Positions 21,207-31,409 are shown, numbered from the stretch's first letter. The stretch is 35,929 nucleotides of DNA from Microcystis sp. T1-4 (GCF_000297435.1 NZ_CAIP01000119.1:1-35929), one strand, 5' to 3'. A program made the numbers and translations. The notes: generated by a model not told the origin, from the letters alone.

Positions 21207-23365
21207 TACCTCAACCCGATCGCTGAAATTATCTCATCAATAATCTTAATAGCAATAAACGGGGCAATCACGCCCCCCACGCCGTAGATGAGGATATTGC
21301 GCCGCAATAGTTGGTCAGCGGTGAGCGGGCGAAATTGAACGCCTTTAAGTGCCAGGGGAATCAAAACGGGGATAATCAGGGCATTGTAGATCAGGGCTGA
21401 GACGATCGCCGATTGAGCGCTTTTCAAACCCATGATATTTAAAGCACCGATCCCAGCGGCAGCGAAAATTGTCGGGATAATGGCGAAATACTTAGCAATA
21501 TCGTTAGCTACCGAAAACGTGGTCAGGGCGCCGCGGGTAATGAGTAACTGTTTGCCGATGGTCACTAAATCGATCAGCTTGGTCGGGTCGGAATCGAGAT
21601 CCACCATATTGGCCGCCTCCTTCGCCGCTTGGGTTCCGGAGTTCATCGCCACACCGACATTAGCCTGGGCCAGTGCCGGTGCGTCATTGGTTCCGTCTCC
21701 CGTCATGGCAACTAACTTGCCCTTGGCTTGCTCGCGACGGATCACCTCGATCTTATCTTCTGGTGTGGCCTCGGCGATAAAATCATCCACCCCCGCCTCC
21801 GCCGCGATCACCGCCGCCGTGATCTGGTTGTCGCCAGTGAGCATGATCGTTCTCACACCCATGCGCCGTAATTGGTCGAAACGCTCTTTTAATCCTGGCT
21901 TCACGATGTCCTTGAGATAGATCACCCCGTAGATATCGTTACCCCGACAGACGGCCAGGGGAGTCCCCCCCAAACGGGAAACCCTTTCCTGTGCCTCATC
22001 GAGGGTCTCGGGAACAGAACCACCGCGGGAACGGACGAAACCTTTAATCGCGTCTACGGCTCCCTTACGGTATTCCTCGCCGGCCCTATCGGTGCCGCTC
22101 ATGCGGGTACGAGCGGAGAATTCGATTCCCTCGCCGGGTTGGCCATCGATATCGAGGTTCGCGCCCAAATTCCGGGCTAAGGCAACGATCGAGCGTCCTT
22201 CTGGGGTTTCGTCAAAAAGGCTGGCCGCTAGACAGACCTGGGCTAATTCCTCCAGGTTATGACCGTTGACGGGGATAAATTCGTCAGCCAGCCGGTTGCC
22301 GAGGGTAATCGTTCCCGTTTTGTCGAGAAGGAGGGTATTGACATCGCCGCAGGCTTCCACCGCACGCCCGGAGGTGGCGATGACATTAAACTGAGCCACA
22401 CGATCCATCCCGGCGATACCGATCGCACTCAATAAACCGCCGATCGTCGTGGGAATAAGGGCGACGAGGAGGGAGATCAAGATGGCGATACTGGAACCAG
22501 CCCGAAAAGTATCCGCGACCGCCGGCCCGAGGCTCGTTTCCAGGAAACCGGCGATATAGTTCCCGATCGAGGGAATCGTGGCCACGACGATTAAAAAGAC
22601 TTGGGTTAACACGGCCAGAAGTACCGTCAGCGCGATCTCGTTGGGGGTTTTCGTGCGCTCGGCCCCTTCCACAAGGGAGATCATGCGATCGATAAAACCT
22701 TGGCCGGGATCTTGGGTGATGCGCACTGTCAACTCGTCCGAGAGAAGCCTGGTGCCACCGGTGACGGAACTGGCGATGTCAGTGCCGGGTTGTTTGAGGA
22801 CGGGGGCCGATTCTCCGGTGATCGCCGATTCATCCACCGAACCGATTCCCTCGATCACTTCCCCGTCGGCGGGAATCACGTCCCCAGCCACCAGTTTTAC
22901 CCGATCGCCCCGACCCAAGGCCGTGGAACTGACCGACGCGATCGAGCCGTCGGCAAGGATTTTCCGGGCCATCGTGTCGCTGCGGGTGGAGCGCAGGGCA
23001 TCGGCCTGGGCTTTTCCCCGTCCCTCGGCGATCGCCTCGGCGAAGTTGGCAAACAGCACCGTGAAGAAGAGGATCAGGGTGATGATGCCGTTAAGTAGCC
23101 GTTGTTGTCCCCTATCCCCTGCGATCGTGCCGAATAGATGCGGGTCGATCGTCACCAAGGCCGTGACGATCGTTCCTAACCAGACCACGAACAGGACCGG
23201 GTTACGCACGGCGATGCGCGGGTCGAGTTTGAGGAAGGACTGCCGGATCGCGCTTTGATAGAGACCGGTCCGGTTGACCTTGGGGGTGTGGTGGCGGTCG
23301 TCCCGGCGACCTCTCGGCACTCGCAACGGGCGGGAGGATTTAGAATTTCCTTTGTTCGTTCTCAT
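21206..23365 (-). CDS. kdpB: Potassium-transporting ATPase subunit B
   Basis: A 719-residue P-type ATPase, the ATP-hydrolysing subunit of the high-affinity K+ uptake complex KdpFABC. It has the actuator motif TGES (183-186), the phosphorylation site DKTGT (Asp348), KGA in the nucleotide-binding domain (434-436), TGDN (510-513) and the hinge GDGTNDAP (556-563). Membrane segments and the normal C-terminus are present. An N-terminal basic extension of about 35 residues is typical of cyanobacterial forms. It begins 15 bases after the kdpA stop. Normally kdpC (and in cyanobacteria kdpN/kdpD) follows; here an endonuclease stump does instead. Confidence 0.96.
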   Translation of the reverse strand: MRTNKGNSKSSRPLRVPRGRRDDRHHTPKVNRTGLYQSAIRQSFLKLDPRIAVRNPVLFVVWLGTIVTALVTIDPHLFGTIAGDRGQQRLLNGIITLILFFTVLFANFAEAIAEGRGKAQADALRSTRSDTMARKILADGSIASVSSTALGRGDRVKLVAGDVIPADGEVIEGIGSVDESAITGESAPVLKQPGTDIASSVTGGTRLLSDELTVRITQDPGQGFIDRMISLVEGAERTKTPNEIALTVLLAVLTQVFLIVVATIPSIGNYIAGFLETSLGPAVADTFRAGSSIAILISLLVALIPTTIGGLLSAIGIAGMDRVAQFNVIATSGRAVEACGDVNTLLLDKTGTITLGNRLADEFIPVNGHNLEELAQVCLAASLFDETPEGRSIVALARNLGANLDIDGQPGEGIEFSARTRMSGTDRAGEEYRKGAVDAIKGFVRSRGGSVPETLDEAQERVSRLGGTPLAVCRGNDIYGVIYLKDIVKPGLKERFDQLRRMGVRTIMLTGDNQITAAVIAAEAGVDDFIAEATPEDKIEVIRREQAKGKLVAMTGDGTNDAPALAQANVGVAMNSGTQAAKEAANMVDLDSDPTKLIDLVTIGKQLLITRGALTTFSVANDIAKYFAIIPTIFAAAGIGALNIMGLKSAQSAIVSALIYNALIIPVLIPLALKGVQFRPLTADQLLRRNILIYGVGGVIAPFIAIKIIDEIISAIGLR

Positions 23366-23380
23366 AAATTATCCCAACTC

Positions 23381-25126
23381 CTAGCCGATCATCCGGGTGA
23401 TTTGAAAGGCTTCCGCAATCGGCCCGAGGGCCAATATCGGCAAGAAAGTGAGCGCACCGAGAATTAAAATCACCCCCGCCGTCACGCCGGTAAAGAGTCC
23501 AGTATCGGTGCGGAGGGTTCCGGTGGTGGCAGGAACCGGTTGTTTGCGGGACATCCCATCGGCTAACAAGAGCAGGGCGGCGATCGGGATATACCGTCCG
23601 GCGAGTAAACTGAAGGAGGCGCTTAGATTCCACCAGAGAGCGGTAATCGTCGGTTTGGCACCAGCCGCGATCGCAAGCGGTGCGGGTTGGGAGTCCCCCA
23701 GTCCCTCGAATCCCGACCCGTTATTGGCGGCGGCGGAAGCGTACTCGTAGATAACTTGAGATAATCCGTGAAAGCCGGGGTTACTGATGCCCTGAAAGTC
23801 GGGAAAGGCAAGGGCGATCGCTCCGGGGATGAGGATGGCGATCGGGTGAACCAGCAGAATTAAAAAACTCGCTAACACCACTTCCCGCTTCTCGATTTTG
23901 CGCCCGAACAATTCGGGGGTTCTTCCCACCATTAGCCCGGTGACGAATACCGCTAGGATCAGATAGGCGAACAGGTAGGCTGTGCCGGTTCCCTGGCCGC
24001 CGAAGACGATTTGCAGGAACAGATTCGAGAGGGTGGCGAAGCCGCCGTTCGGCATCAAGGAATCGTGCATGGCGATCACAGCACCGCACATGGTGGCCGT
24101 GGTAGTTACCGCGTACAGGGCCGATTGCGCCCAACCGAAGCGTACTTCTTTACCCTCGAAGTTAACCGCTCGATCAACCCCTAGCAGCGAGTTAACCGCC
24201 TGGTTGCCGTTATATTCCCCGATCGCTGTGATGATCGTAAAGCCGATGAAGATACCGAGGGGAATTAGATAGATTAACCGAGCTTGCTTGAGATTATCGG
24301 CGAAAACCCCGTAGGTATAGATCAGGGAGGTGGGAATCGAGAGAATCGCTACCAACTGCACCAGATTGACGAATCCGTTCGGGTTTTCAAAGGGGTGGGC
24401 CGAGTTGCTGGCAAAAAAGCCGCCGCCGTTTTCTCCCAATTCCTTAATAATCTCGAAGTGGGCCACTGGACCGCGGGCGATCGCCTGACTGAGGTTGGGG
24501 TTTTCTAGCGTCGGCAAGATCGCCGGGCCCGCGAGGGTTTCCGGGACTCCGGCGATGATCAGGGCAATTGCCCCCACGATCGAGATCGGTAAGAGGATAC
24601 GGGTGATCGCTCGGATCAGATCCACATAGAAATTGCCCAACGGTCGCCCCGTCAGTCCCCGAATAAAGGCGATCCCCACCGCTAGACCGGTTCCGGCCGA
24701 GGTGAACATCTGGTAGCCGAGACCCCAGATCTGACTCCCATAGCTGAGGGTGGTTTCTCCGGAATAATGCTGTTGGTCGCTGTTGGTGATAAAGGAAATC
24801 GTTGTATGTAGCGTGGTGTCCCAAGTGGGGGCGGGGATCGCCGTCGGGTTGAGGGGAAGGACTCCTTGGCCGGCAATCAGGGAAAAAACCAGAATTGCTA
24901 TTACCGCATTACTGTAGAGAAGGGCGCAGAGGTACTGCCAGCCGGTCATATTCTCTTTCCTTTTCACCCCGACGAAGCTGTAAAGAAGACTCTCGGCTCG
25001 ATCGCACAGTGGGTCGAGTAGGGTTCTCTGTTCCATAAAAACCCTAGCCATATACCGCCCGAAAAAGGGGGTGATTGCCACGATTATCAGGATCGTGAGC
25101 GCGATTTGAATCCATCCTTGCAGCAT
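23381..25126 (-). CDS. kdpA: Potassium-transporting ATPase subunit A
   Basis: A 581-residue polytopic membrane protein forming the K+-selective pore of the Kdp pump. The four pore-loop signatures are visible: [11 protein letters not shown] (114-124), [19 protein letters not shown] (232-250), TTATMCGAV with GGQGTG (342-350 and 376-381) and NNGSGFEG (468-475). The start at ATG 25126 ([10 protein letters not shown]) matches the family; a 28-residue upstream extension in frame to 25210 would run into the MITE and is rejected. No kdpF-like small gene is visible upstream. A 118-bp element lies 72 bases before the start and may affect the promoter. Confidence 0.95.
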   Translation of the reverse strand: MLQGWIQIALTILIIVAITPFFGRYMARVFMEQRTLLDPLCDRAESLLYSFVGVKRKENMTGWQYLCALLYSNAVIAILVFSLIAGQGVLPLNPTAIPAPTWDTTLHTTISFITNSDQQHYSGETTLSYGSQIWGLGYQMFTSAGTGLAVGIAFIRGLTGRPLGNFYVDLIRAITRILLPISIVGAIALIIAGVPETLAGPAILPTLENPNLSQAIARGPVAHFEIIKELGENGGGFFASNSAHPFENPNGFVNLVQLVAILSIPTSLIYTYGVFADNLKQARLIYLIPLGIFIGFTIITAIGEYNGNQAVNSLLGVDRAVNFEGKEVRFGWAQSALYAVTTTATMCGAVIAMHDSLMPNGGFATLSNLFLQIVFGGQGTGTAYLFAYLILAVFVTGLMVGRTPELFGRKIEKREVVLASFLILLVHPIAILIPGAIALAFPDFQGISNPGFHGLSQVIYEYASAAANNGSGFEGLGDSQPAPLAIAAGAKPTITALWWNLSASFSLLAGRYIPIAALLLLADGMSRKQPVPATTGTLRTDTGLFTGVTAGVILILGALTFLPILALGPIAEAFQITRMIG

Positions 25127-25197
25127 GGTTCGATCAACTCCAAAAAAAGACCAGTGGTCGGGATGATTATAGCGATTTGTCGCACCTTGACAAGCTA

Positions 25198-25315
25198 AGT
25201 AGGTAGGCACAATTATTTGTAGGATGGGTTAGCGGTAGCGTAACCCATGCGGGCGTTGGGTTTCATGCTTCAACCCAACCTACGTTCATTTTATATTTAA
25301 TTCCACCCACCTACT
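25198..25315. mobile_element. 118-bp MITE, copy 2, upstream of kdpA
   Basis: Identical over all 118 bases to the copy at 5228-5345, in the same orientation, and flanked by TA at 25196-25197 and 25316-25317. The inferred empty site is CAAGC-TA-TATTTTT. It lies 72-189 bases before the kdpA start codon, so it was inserted in or next to the kdp promoter region. No divergence between copies means recent movement or gene conversion. Confidence 0.9.
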
Positions 25316-25317
25316 TA

Positions 25318-26036
25318 TATTTTTTCCGTTCGTTATCCTATCAGCTTTTACGCACTTATACAGAAATACTGACAATTAGCAATTATCAGTGACTCTTAGG
25401 ATTTTACCTCACCAGTGGCTGAACAAACAGGAATAATTATGCAAACGCCATCGTAATTTTTAATTAGGTAGGTGTTAAAAATTGTCCGCTTCCCCCCCCC
25501 TATCTATTATTCACATATTTCTTAACATAAAATTTGACAAAAAGAGCCAAGTGTGCAAGACGGCTTAAGGTGGTTCTATCGGGTAACTAATTTGATGTAA
25601 ATAGTTTCCAAGTCTCGCCGATATCATGTAAGGGATGTTCTTTGATAATTTCTACTCTACTTTTGACTTGGGCAGCCCTTAGCTCTCAAGGTTAAAAGTG
25701 AGGTGATGGCTATTAATCATCTGTGCCATTATTTTTGAAAAGTATTATTAATTAGGGTTGGCTGAATAAATGTGAAATATAGACTCCGAATGCTTCGCAC
25801 CTACTTTTTGCAGCAAACCCTAAATTATTATTAAAAAAATACCAAAATTTACCTCTCTAAAACTTAACTAAAAAAGCCTATTTTTTGACTTTAAAATAAT
25901 TTTTCAACCAGACTCAGCGACCGATTCGGTTTCTGAGGAGAGATTTATAAAGTTTTTTATAGCAATAAAGCATAAACTGATGAGGTATTATCCTCTAAAT
26001 ACTAGCTTCTAACTCCTGAAAAGGGAGACTTTCCAC
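25318..26036. other. Gene-free region with element and gene remnants
   Basis: It contains a poly-C run (25492-25500), a diverged copy (about 25496-25590) of the element at 35003-35099 sharing TTTCTTAACATAAAATTTGA, and on the minus strand an open fragment 25587-25685 reading ELRAAQVKSRVEIIKEHPLH then DIGETWKLFTSN and stopping. That fragment looks like the end of a lost gene but I cannot name it. A 70-bp MITE follows at 25753-25822. No intact gene. Confidence 0.5.
25753..25822. mobile_element. 70-bp MITE related to 17722-17937
   Basis: Left end TAGGGTTGGCTGAATAA and right end TTTTTGCAGCAAACCCTA share the terminal sequence of the 216-bp element, and both contain CCGAATGCTTCG. It appears to be an internally deleted form. 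Flanked by TA-containing sequence on both sides. Confidence 0.75.
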
Positions 26037-26387
26037 CTAGCCATTAAAATAACTGCTATCCCACCTTTCAGAATATGGTTTTGTGGGAATATTGTCTTCA
26101 TCTTCCACTTCTGTCTGCGCTACATAATAAAATTTTAGCTCATGCAGCCTATCAGTGATCGCTCTTTCTACAGCAATTTTTATTCTTAATCTTCGGGTGT
26201 GGTTATCGTGATATTTCTCTCCCAAAGTTTTGAGGCTACGGGGCAGAATTTGGATAGCATTATTAATGATTTGATCGATTTTAATCTCTGGGAGATATTC
26301 GCCAAAAGAAGCCGGTAAACTCCCCAGCTGTTCCTGCACTTCTGCTATCACTAATTGCTCAACAAAATTAAGAGAAGGTCGGTTCAT
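26037..26387 (-). CDS. ComFB-like small protein
   Basis: A 116-residue soluble, mostly helical protein. The pattern NFVEQLVIAEVQEQLGSLPA (7-26), with NNAIQILPRSLKTLGEKYHD (41-60) and a following amphipathic helix RLRIKIAVERAITDRLHELK, resembles the late-competence ComFB family. A cyanobacterial ComFB protein (CdgR) has been described as a cyclic-di-GMP receptor controlling cell size and motility. The match here is by pattern only and lacks the Cys residues of Bacillus ComFB. The C-terminal 25 residues are acidic and probably disordered. It stands alone, downstream of the tocopherol cyclase gene start region with no close neighbour. Confidence 0.5.
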   Translation of the reverse strand: MNRPSLNFVEQLVIAEVQEQLGSLPASFGEYLPEIKIDQIINNAIQILPRSLKTLGEKYHDNHTRRLRIKIAVERAITDRLHELKFYYVAQTEVEDEDNIPTKPYSERWDSSYFNG

Positions 26388-26480
26388 AAAACAATTTTTG
26401 GGTACTCAAAAACTGACCCCATTTTAATACCGAACGATCAAGAATAGGGTGATATTATGCCGTCACCATGGTGATTTAAC

Positions 26481-27539
26481 TCACTGTTTTATCCAAGCTG
26501 ATGGCCAAATACCGCCAATTTCGAGACCAGCTAGACCACTAGAGGCATCTATAATGGTTTTACCGCGACTATCAGCCAATTTTATCGATAATTTACCTTT
26601 GAGGGTATCTTGACAAGCAAAACAGAGACCTTTTTCCGTGGGTACACGCACGCGATCGGGAGGATGATCACTGATGCCGATTAAGACAATGGTATAATTC
26701 TCGTTGCTTGCCCTCATTTCCCAGTATCCCCAGGGTTGCACTGTCCAAGTTAGTTGAGAATTCCAGATATCAAACTTATAAAAGCGATTTTGCCAGTGAA
26801 TACCGATAATTCCCACCGATTCCGTCCATTTAAGAACTTTCCGGGTAGAACCCACTGCGGTTAAGGTTAAATCGGGATTTTCAGGGAAAGCATTACAATT
26901 AATCCAAAACCACTTTTCCGGGAAAGAATAACCCCAATTTTTCTCGCTATAAAAAGGTACATTCTCAAATTGGTAATTTTTTCCCCGATGGGTAATCATT
27001 CCCGTTGCTAAAGCATGAGCAGTTAAAATCTGCCAACCCGGGTCAAAAATCGGTAAATAAGATAATATTCCTGCTGTTGCTTGGGGTGGACGCTTTTTAT
27101 CTCCCCAACTGTACCTAGTTTCAACGTGATAATCCCATTGACAGATTTCTCCGGTGACAGGATCATAAATTCGTCCTTGCTGCTGGTGTGCCGTTGCTTG
27201 ATAACCTTCTCGAATAGACTCAAAAAAATCTGACGGGGAAAGCAGACAGGGACGGGTTTTTAAGTTAGTTTTTCCCCAATGGATAATGGCTAATTGCTGA
27301 CGACTTGCCCAAAATTTATCCGTATCGGGAAAAGTGCGACAAAGATAATCAGATTCTATGGCTAAAATTTGCACCGCTCCGCCGCTATTGACTTGACCGC
27401 CGCTTGGGTCTTGAATAGAATACATAAAGGCGAATCCGTCGGCTAATTGCGGAATCATGACTCGGAAGTACCAACCTTCAAAGAATCGAGGAGTGATACC
27501 ATCCCAATGGTAGCCAGAATGAGGGGGTTGTGAAGACAT
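26481..27539 (-). CDS. Tocopherol cyclase
   Basis: A 352-residue enzyme that closes the chromanol ring of tocopherol (vitamin E), homologous to Arabidopsis VTE1 and Synechocystis Slr1737 (about 363 residues). Family features are the N-terminal PPHSGYHWDG and FFEGWYFRVMIP (5-30), FAFMYSIQDPSGG (36-48), FYSEKNWGYSFPEKWFWINC (about 196-215) and a C-terminal CQDTLKGKL with LEIGGIWPSAW. The protein acts on 2,3-dimethyl-5-phytylbenzoquinol at thylakoid or plastoglobule-like membranes. Its ATG at 27539 is only two bases from the divergent kinase ATG at 27542. Confidence 0.93.
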   Translation of the reverse strand: MSSQPPHSGYHWDGITPRFFEGWYFRVMIPQLADGFAFMYSIQDPSGGQVNSGGAVQILAIESDYLCRTFPDTDKFWASRQQLAIIHWGKTNLKTRPCLLSPSDFFESIREGYQATAHQQQGRIYDPVTGEICQWDYHVETRYSWGDKKRPPQATAGILSYLPIFDPGWQILTAHALATGMITHRGKNYQFENVPFYSEKNWGYSFPEKWFWINCNAFPENPDLTLTAVGSTRKVLKWTESVGIIGIHWQNRFYKFDIWNSQLTWTVQPWGYWEMRASNENYTIVLIGISDHPPDRVRVPTEKGLCFACQDTLKGKLSIKLADSRGKTIIDASSGLAGLEIGGIWPSAWIKQ

Positions 27540-27541
27540 CT

Positions 27542-28792
27542 ATGGGTTTATCTTTAGGTATTGATTTTGGCACGTCGGGAGCGCGAGCGATTGCTATTGA
27601 TTCTAGCAAAAATATCGTCGCTGAGGTTCATTATCCCTTCACTAATGCCAATTTTCAGGATTGGCAAAAGTCCCTATTTTATTTATTGGATAATCTAGGG
27701 GATTCGGTGCGTTCAGAACTTAAATCGATCGCGATTAATGGTACTTCCTCGACGGTGTTATTATGTGATAATTGGGGTAATCCTCTTTCTGAGGCCATAT
27801 TATACAATGACGGGCGAGGAATTGGGTTTTTAGAAGCAATTAAAGCCATTGCACCCCCTCACCATCCCGTGATTAGTGCCACCTCCAGTTTAGCCAAATT
27901 ATTTTGGTGGAGTCAGCAAGAAATTTTTTCCCAAGCGCGTTATTTTCTCTCGCAAGCGGATTGGTTAGCATTTCTGCTGCACGGTAAACTGGGAATTAGT
28001 GATTATCACAATGCCTTAAAGTTAGGTTATGATCTCGAAAATCTCTGTTATCCCCATTGGTTAGAGAATTTACCGATGTTTAATTTATTACCGCAAATTT
28101 TTGCCCCGGGTACAGCGATCGATACTATTAAACCAGATTTAGTGACTTGTTTTGCTATCCCGAAAGATTGTTTAATTTATACGGGAACCACCGACAGCAT
28201 AGCGGCATTTTTAGCCAGTGGTGCTAATTCTTTAGGGGCTGCAGTGACATCTTTAGGTTCAACTTTAGTTTTAAAATTATTAAGTAGCCAGAGAGTTGAT
28301 GATAGTAACTATGGCATCTATAGTCATCGCTTAGGAAATTTGTGGTTAACCGGTGGGGCATCGAATACGGGAGGAGCGGTGTTAAAGAAGTTTTTTTCTG
28401 ATCAAGAATTGAGAAATTATAGTTTAGCAATAGATGGACAAAAAGAAAGTAATTTAGATTATTATCCCCTCCTAAAAGCTGGCGAGCGCTTTCCCATTAA
28501 TGATCCTTTTTTACCCGCAAAACTGACTCCCCGCCCCGATAATCCTCTAGAATTTTTGCATGGTTTACTAGAAAGTATTGCTCGCATTGAAGCTTTAGGT
28601 TATCAGCGTTTACAGGCATTGGGAGCCAATAAATTAGAGCGAGTTTATAGTGCGGGTGGTGGGGCAAAAAATCCGACTTGGAGAATAATTCGTCAGCGTC
28701 ATTTAGGGGTTCCCGTGCTTTTATCTCAACAGGATCAAGCGGCCTATGGTACTGCCCTATTAGCACAGCAATCGGTTACGCTCTTGAAATAG
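27542..28792 (+). CDS. FGGY carbohydrate kinase (D-ribulokinase-like)
   Basis: A 416-residue sugar kinase of the FGGY family. It has the phosphate-1 motif GIDFGTSGARA (6-16), the phosphate-2 motif YTGTTDSIAAFLASG (about 202-216), a second glycine-rich motif LTGGASNTGGAVLKKF and the adenosine motif SAGGGAKNPTWRIIRQ near residue 370. It is closest in memory to the cyanobacterial and plant D-ribulose kinases. An alternative GTG start at 27530 would overlap the divergent tocopherol cyclase gene by ten bases; ATG 27542 is preferred because it begins right before the nucleotide-binding strand. Confidence 0.88.
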   Translation: MGLSLGIDFGTSGARAIAIDSSKNIVAEVHYPFTNANFQDWQKSLFYLLDNLGDSVRSELKSIAINGTSSTVLLCDNWGNPLSEAILYNDGRGIGFLEAIKAIAPPHHPVISATSSLAKLFWWSQQEIFSQARYFLSQADWLAFLLHGKLGISDYHNALKLGYDLENLCYPHWLENLPMFNLLPQIFAPGTAIDTIKPDLVTCFAIPKDCLIYTGTTDSIAAFLASGANSLGAAVTSLGSTLVLKLLSSQRVDDSNYGIYSHRLGNLWLTGGASNTGGAVLKKFFSDQELRNYSLAIDGQKESNLDYYPLLKAGERFPINDPFLPAKLTPRPDNPLEFLHGLLESIARIEALGYQRLQALGANKLERVYSAGGGAKNPTWRIIRQRHLGVPVLLSQQDQAAYGTALLAQQSVTLLK

Positions 28793-28796
28793 TCTC

Positions 28797-28950
28797 ATAG
28801 GTAGGGTTTGCGGCAAAAAGTTTGTTGGTGGGGTTAGGAGTCGGTCGTTAGGAGATAGGAGATAGGGTGATACGGTTTTGGGGCGATAGGGTGATGAGAC
28901 AGCTTCCCCACTTCCCCACTTCCCCACTTCCCCACACCCTACACCCTTCG
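28797..28950. repeat. Low-complexity spacer with CTTCCCCA heptads/octads
   Basis: It contains a half copy of the TAGGGTTTGC MITE end (28802), GGAGATAGGA units, and four CTTCCCCA-type repeats at about 28906-28937. No gene. The same CTTCCCCACACCCC words occur at 32378-32460. Confidence 0.7.
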
Positions 28951-28954
28951 TTAA

Positions 28955-29536
28955 TTAACCATAATAGGGTGGCTCATTACCCGGTTTCCATTTGATATTA
29001 CAGCCTAAACTGGGTTTTTGGTTCGTCGGCACCGGTTGACCGGCTAAAACCTTGTCAATAGCGGTGCGGAGATCTTTGCCTGTCACCGGTACGCCATTAC
29101 TAGGACGACTATCATCCAATTGACCGCGATAGACTAGAATGCGCTGACTATCAAAGAGGAAAAAATCCGGAGTACAGGCTGCTGTGTAAGCTTTCGCCAC
29201 TTCTTGGCTTTCGTCATAGCATAAATTGAATTTAAAGTCAAGAGTTATCGCCATTTTTTTCAAATTTTCGGGCGAATCATCGGGATATTTCTCCACGTCA
29301 TTAGAACTAATGGCGAGGATGCCCAGATTGGTGTTAGCATAATCGCGACCTAGACGGGTAAGTTCTTCTTGAATGTGTTTAACAAAGGGACAATGTTCAC
29401 AGAGGAAGATGACTAACAGAGCGGTTTTAGCCGCAAAGCTGTCCAGAGAAATAGTTTCACCCGAAACCACATCGGGTAAGGCAAAACTGGGAGCTTTTGT
29501 CCCCAGATCTAACATTGTGGACTCGGTGCGTGCCAT
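28955..29536 (-). CDS. Thioredoxin-fold peroxiredoxin-like protein
   Basis: A 193-residue protein of the AhpC/TSA-like thioredoxin superfamily: LGTKAPSFALPDVVSGETIS (11-30), LLVIFLCEHCPFVKH with Cys46 and Cys49 in C-E-H-C, and TPDFFLFDSQRILVYRGQLD (122-141) preceded by Cys121. A third region near the C-terminus has CNIKWK. The CxxC motif suggests disulfide exchange rather than classical one-Cys peroxidase activity; the substrate is unknown. A shorter start at MLDLGTK (29515) is possible. Family naming is secure; precise role is not. Confidence 0.85.
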   Translation of the reverse strand: MARTESTMLDLGTKAPSFALPDVVSGETISLDSFAAKTALLVIFLCEHCPFVKHIQEELTRLGRDYANTNLGILAISSNDVEKYPDDSPENLKKMAITLDFKFNLCYDESQEVAKAYTAACTPDFFLFDSQRILVYRGQLDDSRPSNGVPVTGKDLRTAIDKVLAGQPVPTNQKPSLGCNIKWKPGNEPPYYG

Positions 29537-29621
29537 AAAGTTTCTACTCTTTTCTATAGGGAGGACTGAGATTTTTATAGCATTTCATGCTTCATCGCGC
29601 AAATTTAACGCCTTAATCAGC

Positions 29622-29675
29622 ATCAGTGAACAGTAAACAGTGAACTGATAACTGATAACTGATAACTGATAACTG
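29622..29675. repeat. Heptad repeat array (ACTGATA type)
   Basis: CAGTGAACAGTAAACAGTGA followed by four ACTGATA heptads, in the same orientation on the + strand as the arrays at 4262, 4981, 5101 and 6546 although the surrounding genes here lie on the minus strand. It lies between glmU and the preceding gene. Confidence 0.85.
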
Positions 29676-29682
29676 CCATAAC

Positions 29683-31035
29683 CTACTGAAACTGATTTGG
29701 CCAATTTTCGATCACACGCTGACTTTCGCGAGCAATAACTAAAGCGTTATCGGGGACATTTTTAGTGATAGTTGAACCAGCGGCCACGGTGACATTTTTT
29801 CCTAATTCTAGAGGAGCTACTAGAACACTATTTGCGCCAGTTTTTGTGCCACTGCCGATCATAGTTTGGTGTTTTTTCACGCCATCGTAATTAGCAGTAA
29901 TGGTTCCCGCACCCACGTTAACTTTTTCCCCTAAAGTGGCATCTCCCAGATAGGATAAATGGGCAATATTGGTTTTATTGCCGATGTCACTTTTTTTAAT
30001 TTCAACAAAATTACCGACTCGACAATTAGCCCCAATTTTCGCTTCTCCACGCAAATGAGCATAGGGACCAATACGACAACCAGAATCCACCTGACTATCA
30101 GAAATAACCGAAAATAAGACCGTCACATCGCTGCCTATCTGACTATTTTCGATTAAACTCCCAGGACCTATACGACAACCGGAAGCAATTATCGTCTTGC
30201 CGCGCAGATGGGTTTGGGGTTCAATAATCACATCGGCACTGAGGGTGACAGTATCCTCAATGGTGACACTATCGGGGTCAATAATGGTGACTCCGGCGGC
30301 CATCCAATCATCTTTGACTCTAGTTTGCAGGATATCATAGGCGGCGGCCAATTGTTTGCGATCGTTAATGCCGCTAATTTCTAAACAATCCTCCACATCC
30401 ACAGCCATGACGGGATCGAGAAAATTGACCACATCCGTGAGATAATACTCACCTTGATCGTTATTGGGCGTTAAATTAGGCAGTATATCCGCTAATTTTG
30501 ACCAATTAAAGCAGTATATACCCCCATTAATCCGGTGGTTTTGTCGTTGGCCATCGGTACAGTCTCTTTCTTCCACAATCTCCTTAACGAGATTATTGCC
30601 ATCACAAAAAACTCGACCGTAACCTTTCGGGTTAGGGAGGTTAGCAGTTAAGAGGGTGGCAGCGTTACCATGGTCTTGATGAATCTGGAGAAGATTTTGC
30701 AAGGTTTCAGGACGCAACAGGGGAACATCGCCATTTAAGACCAACAAATCCCCCTGAAAGTCCTCTAAATGGGGGATTAACTGCTGAATAGCATGGCCAG
30801 TGCCTAACTGTTCCTTTTGTTCGACAAATTCGATATCCGCAAGATGCTGTAGAGTATTTCGCACCTGTTCTCCCTGATAACCGATAATTACCAGTTTTCG
30901 CTGGGGATGTAAGGATTCGCTGACATTAAGCACCCGTTCCACTAGCGAGCGACTGCCGAGGGGATGTAAAACTTTCGGAAGGCTGGACTTCATTCGGGTT
31001 CCCTTACCCGCCGCTAAAATTGCTACCGCTACCAT
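29683..31035 (-). CDS. glmU: Bifunctional GlcNAc-1-P uridyltransferase / GlcN-1-P acetyltransferase
   Basis: A 450-residue enzyme that acetylates glucosamine-1-phosphate and then makes UDP-GlcNAc for peptidoglycan and other glycans. The N-terminal domain starts with the nucleotide-binding motif [18 protein letters not shown] (about 7-24) and has QLGTGHA and NGDVPLL. The C-terminal half is a left-handed beta-helix of hexapeptide repeats (for example [20 protein letters not shown]) with [13 protein letters not shown], the acetyltransferase site, near residue 370. Start at [10 protein letters not shown] (31035); ATG 31041 or a non-ATG codon at 31077 would extend it slightly. No good ribosome binding site is seen. 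Confidence 0.95.
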   Translation of the reverse strand: MVAVAILAAGKGTRMKSSLPKVLHPLGSRSLVERVLNVSESLHPQRKLVIIGYQGEQVRNTLQHLADIEFVEQKEQLGTGHAIQQLIPHLEDFQGDLLVLNGDVPLLRPETLQNLLQIHQDHGNAATLLTANLPNPKGYGRVFCDGNNLVKEIVEERDCTDGQRQNHRINGGIYCFNWSKLADILPNLTPNNDQGEYYLTDVVNFLDPVMAVDVEDCLEISGINDRKQLAAAYDILQTRVKDDWMAAGVTIIDPDSVTIEDTVTLSADVIIEPQTHLRGKTIIASGCRIGPGSLIENSQIGSDVTVLFSVISDSQVDSGCRIGPYAHLRGEAKIGANCRVGNFVEIKKSDIGNKTNIAHLSYLGDATLGEKVNVGAGTITANYDGVKKHQTMIGSGTKTGANSVLVAPLELGKNVTVAAGSTITKNVPDNALVIARESQRVIENWPNQFQ

Positions 31036-31226
31036 GGTCATGCTTGCCAATATCGTTCGCGACTGAGTATATCGCACTACGATCCCTTTGGTTGCAAGAA
31101 TTTTTCCCCTCTTTCATCCTGTGCCAGTTGAGAAACTACCATAAAAAGGTTTTCTTTAAGACATTGTTAAGGTACAATACACAAATTGAAACAATTAAAC
31201 ATAATTAGCACTCTATAGATACCGCT

Positions 31227-31394
31227 ATGACAACTGTACTAACAAAGGAATCGTCCGCCATGAAACAGATTCGCACCACCTACCAGGCTGACCAACAGGT
31301 TAAATACCTGCATCTGGAAGCGGAAATCGAGGTACTGCTGCAACAACTGCAAAACCTCAAGCGTAAAAACCAAGAGAATCAACACCTAAATTAA
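31227..31394 (+). CDS. Small charged helical protein, 55 residues
   Basis: A short gene with ATG 31227 and TAA 31392-31394. The product MTTVLTKESSAMKQIRTTYQ continues with QVKYLHLEAEIEVLLQQLQN and a Lys/Asn-rich tail (LKRKNQENQHLN). Residues 26-46 form a clear heptad pattern for a coiled coil. It is followed at once by a strong terminator-like hairpin (31410-31469), and TACAAT upstream (near 31172) could be a -10 box, so it looks like a self-contained transcription unit. It resembles small conserved cyanobacterial proteins of unknown function, but I cannot name the family. Confidence 0.65.
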   Translation: MTTVLTKESSAMKQIRTTYQADQQVKYLHLEAEIEVLLQQLQNLKRKNQENQHLN

Positions 31395-31409
31395 AGAAAA
31401 TTTCCCTAA

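Noticed and set aside
22578..23258. A 226-codon open frame opposite kdpB, and similar long frames opposite kdpA (24444-24824, 23781-24134)
   Set aside because: They lie wholly within strongly supported kdp genes, have biased composition from reading GC-rich codons in reverse, and show no domain or ribosome binding site.
25127..25210. N-terminal extension of kdpA into the MITE
   Set aside because: KdpA proteins begin with a short segment before the first helix, as [10 protein letters not shown] does at 25126; the extra 28 codons are polar and enter mobile-element DNA.
25492..25545. Poly-C run near TTGACA as a second phase-variable promoter
   Set aside because: The C run lies upstream of TTGACA rather than between the two hexamers, and no gene follows.
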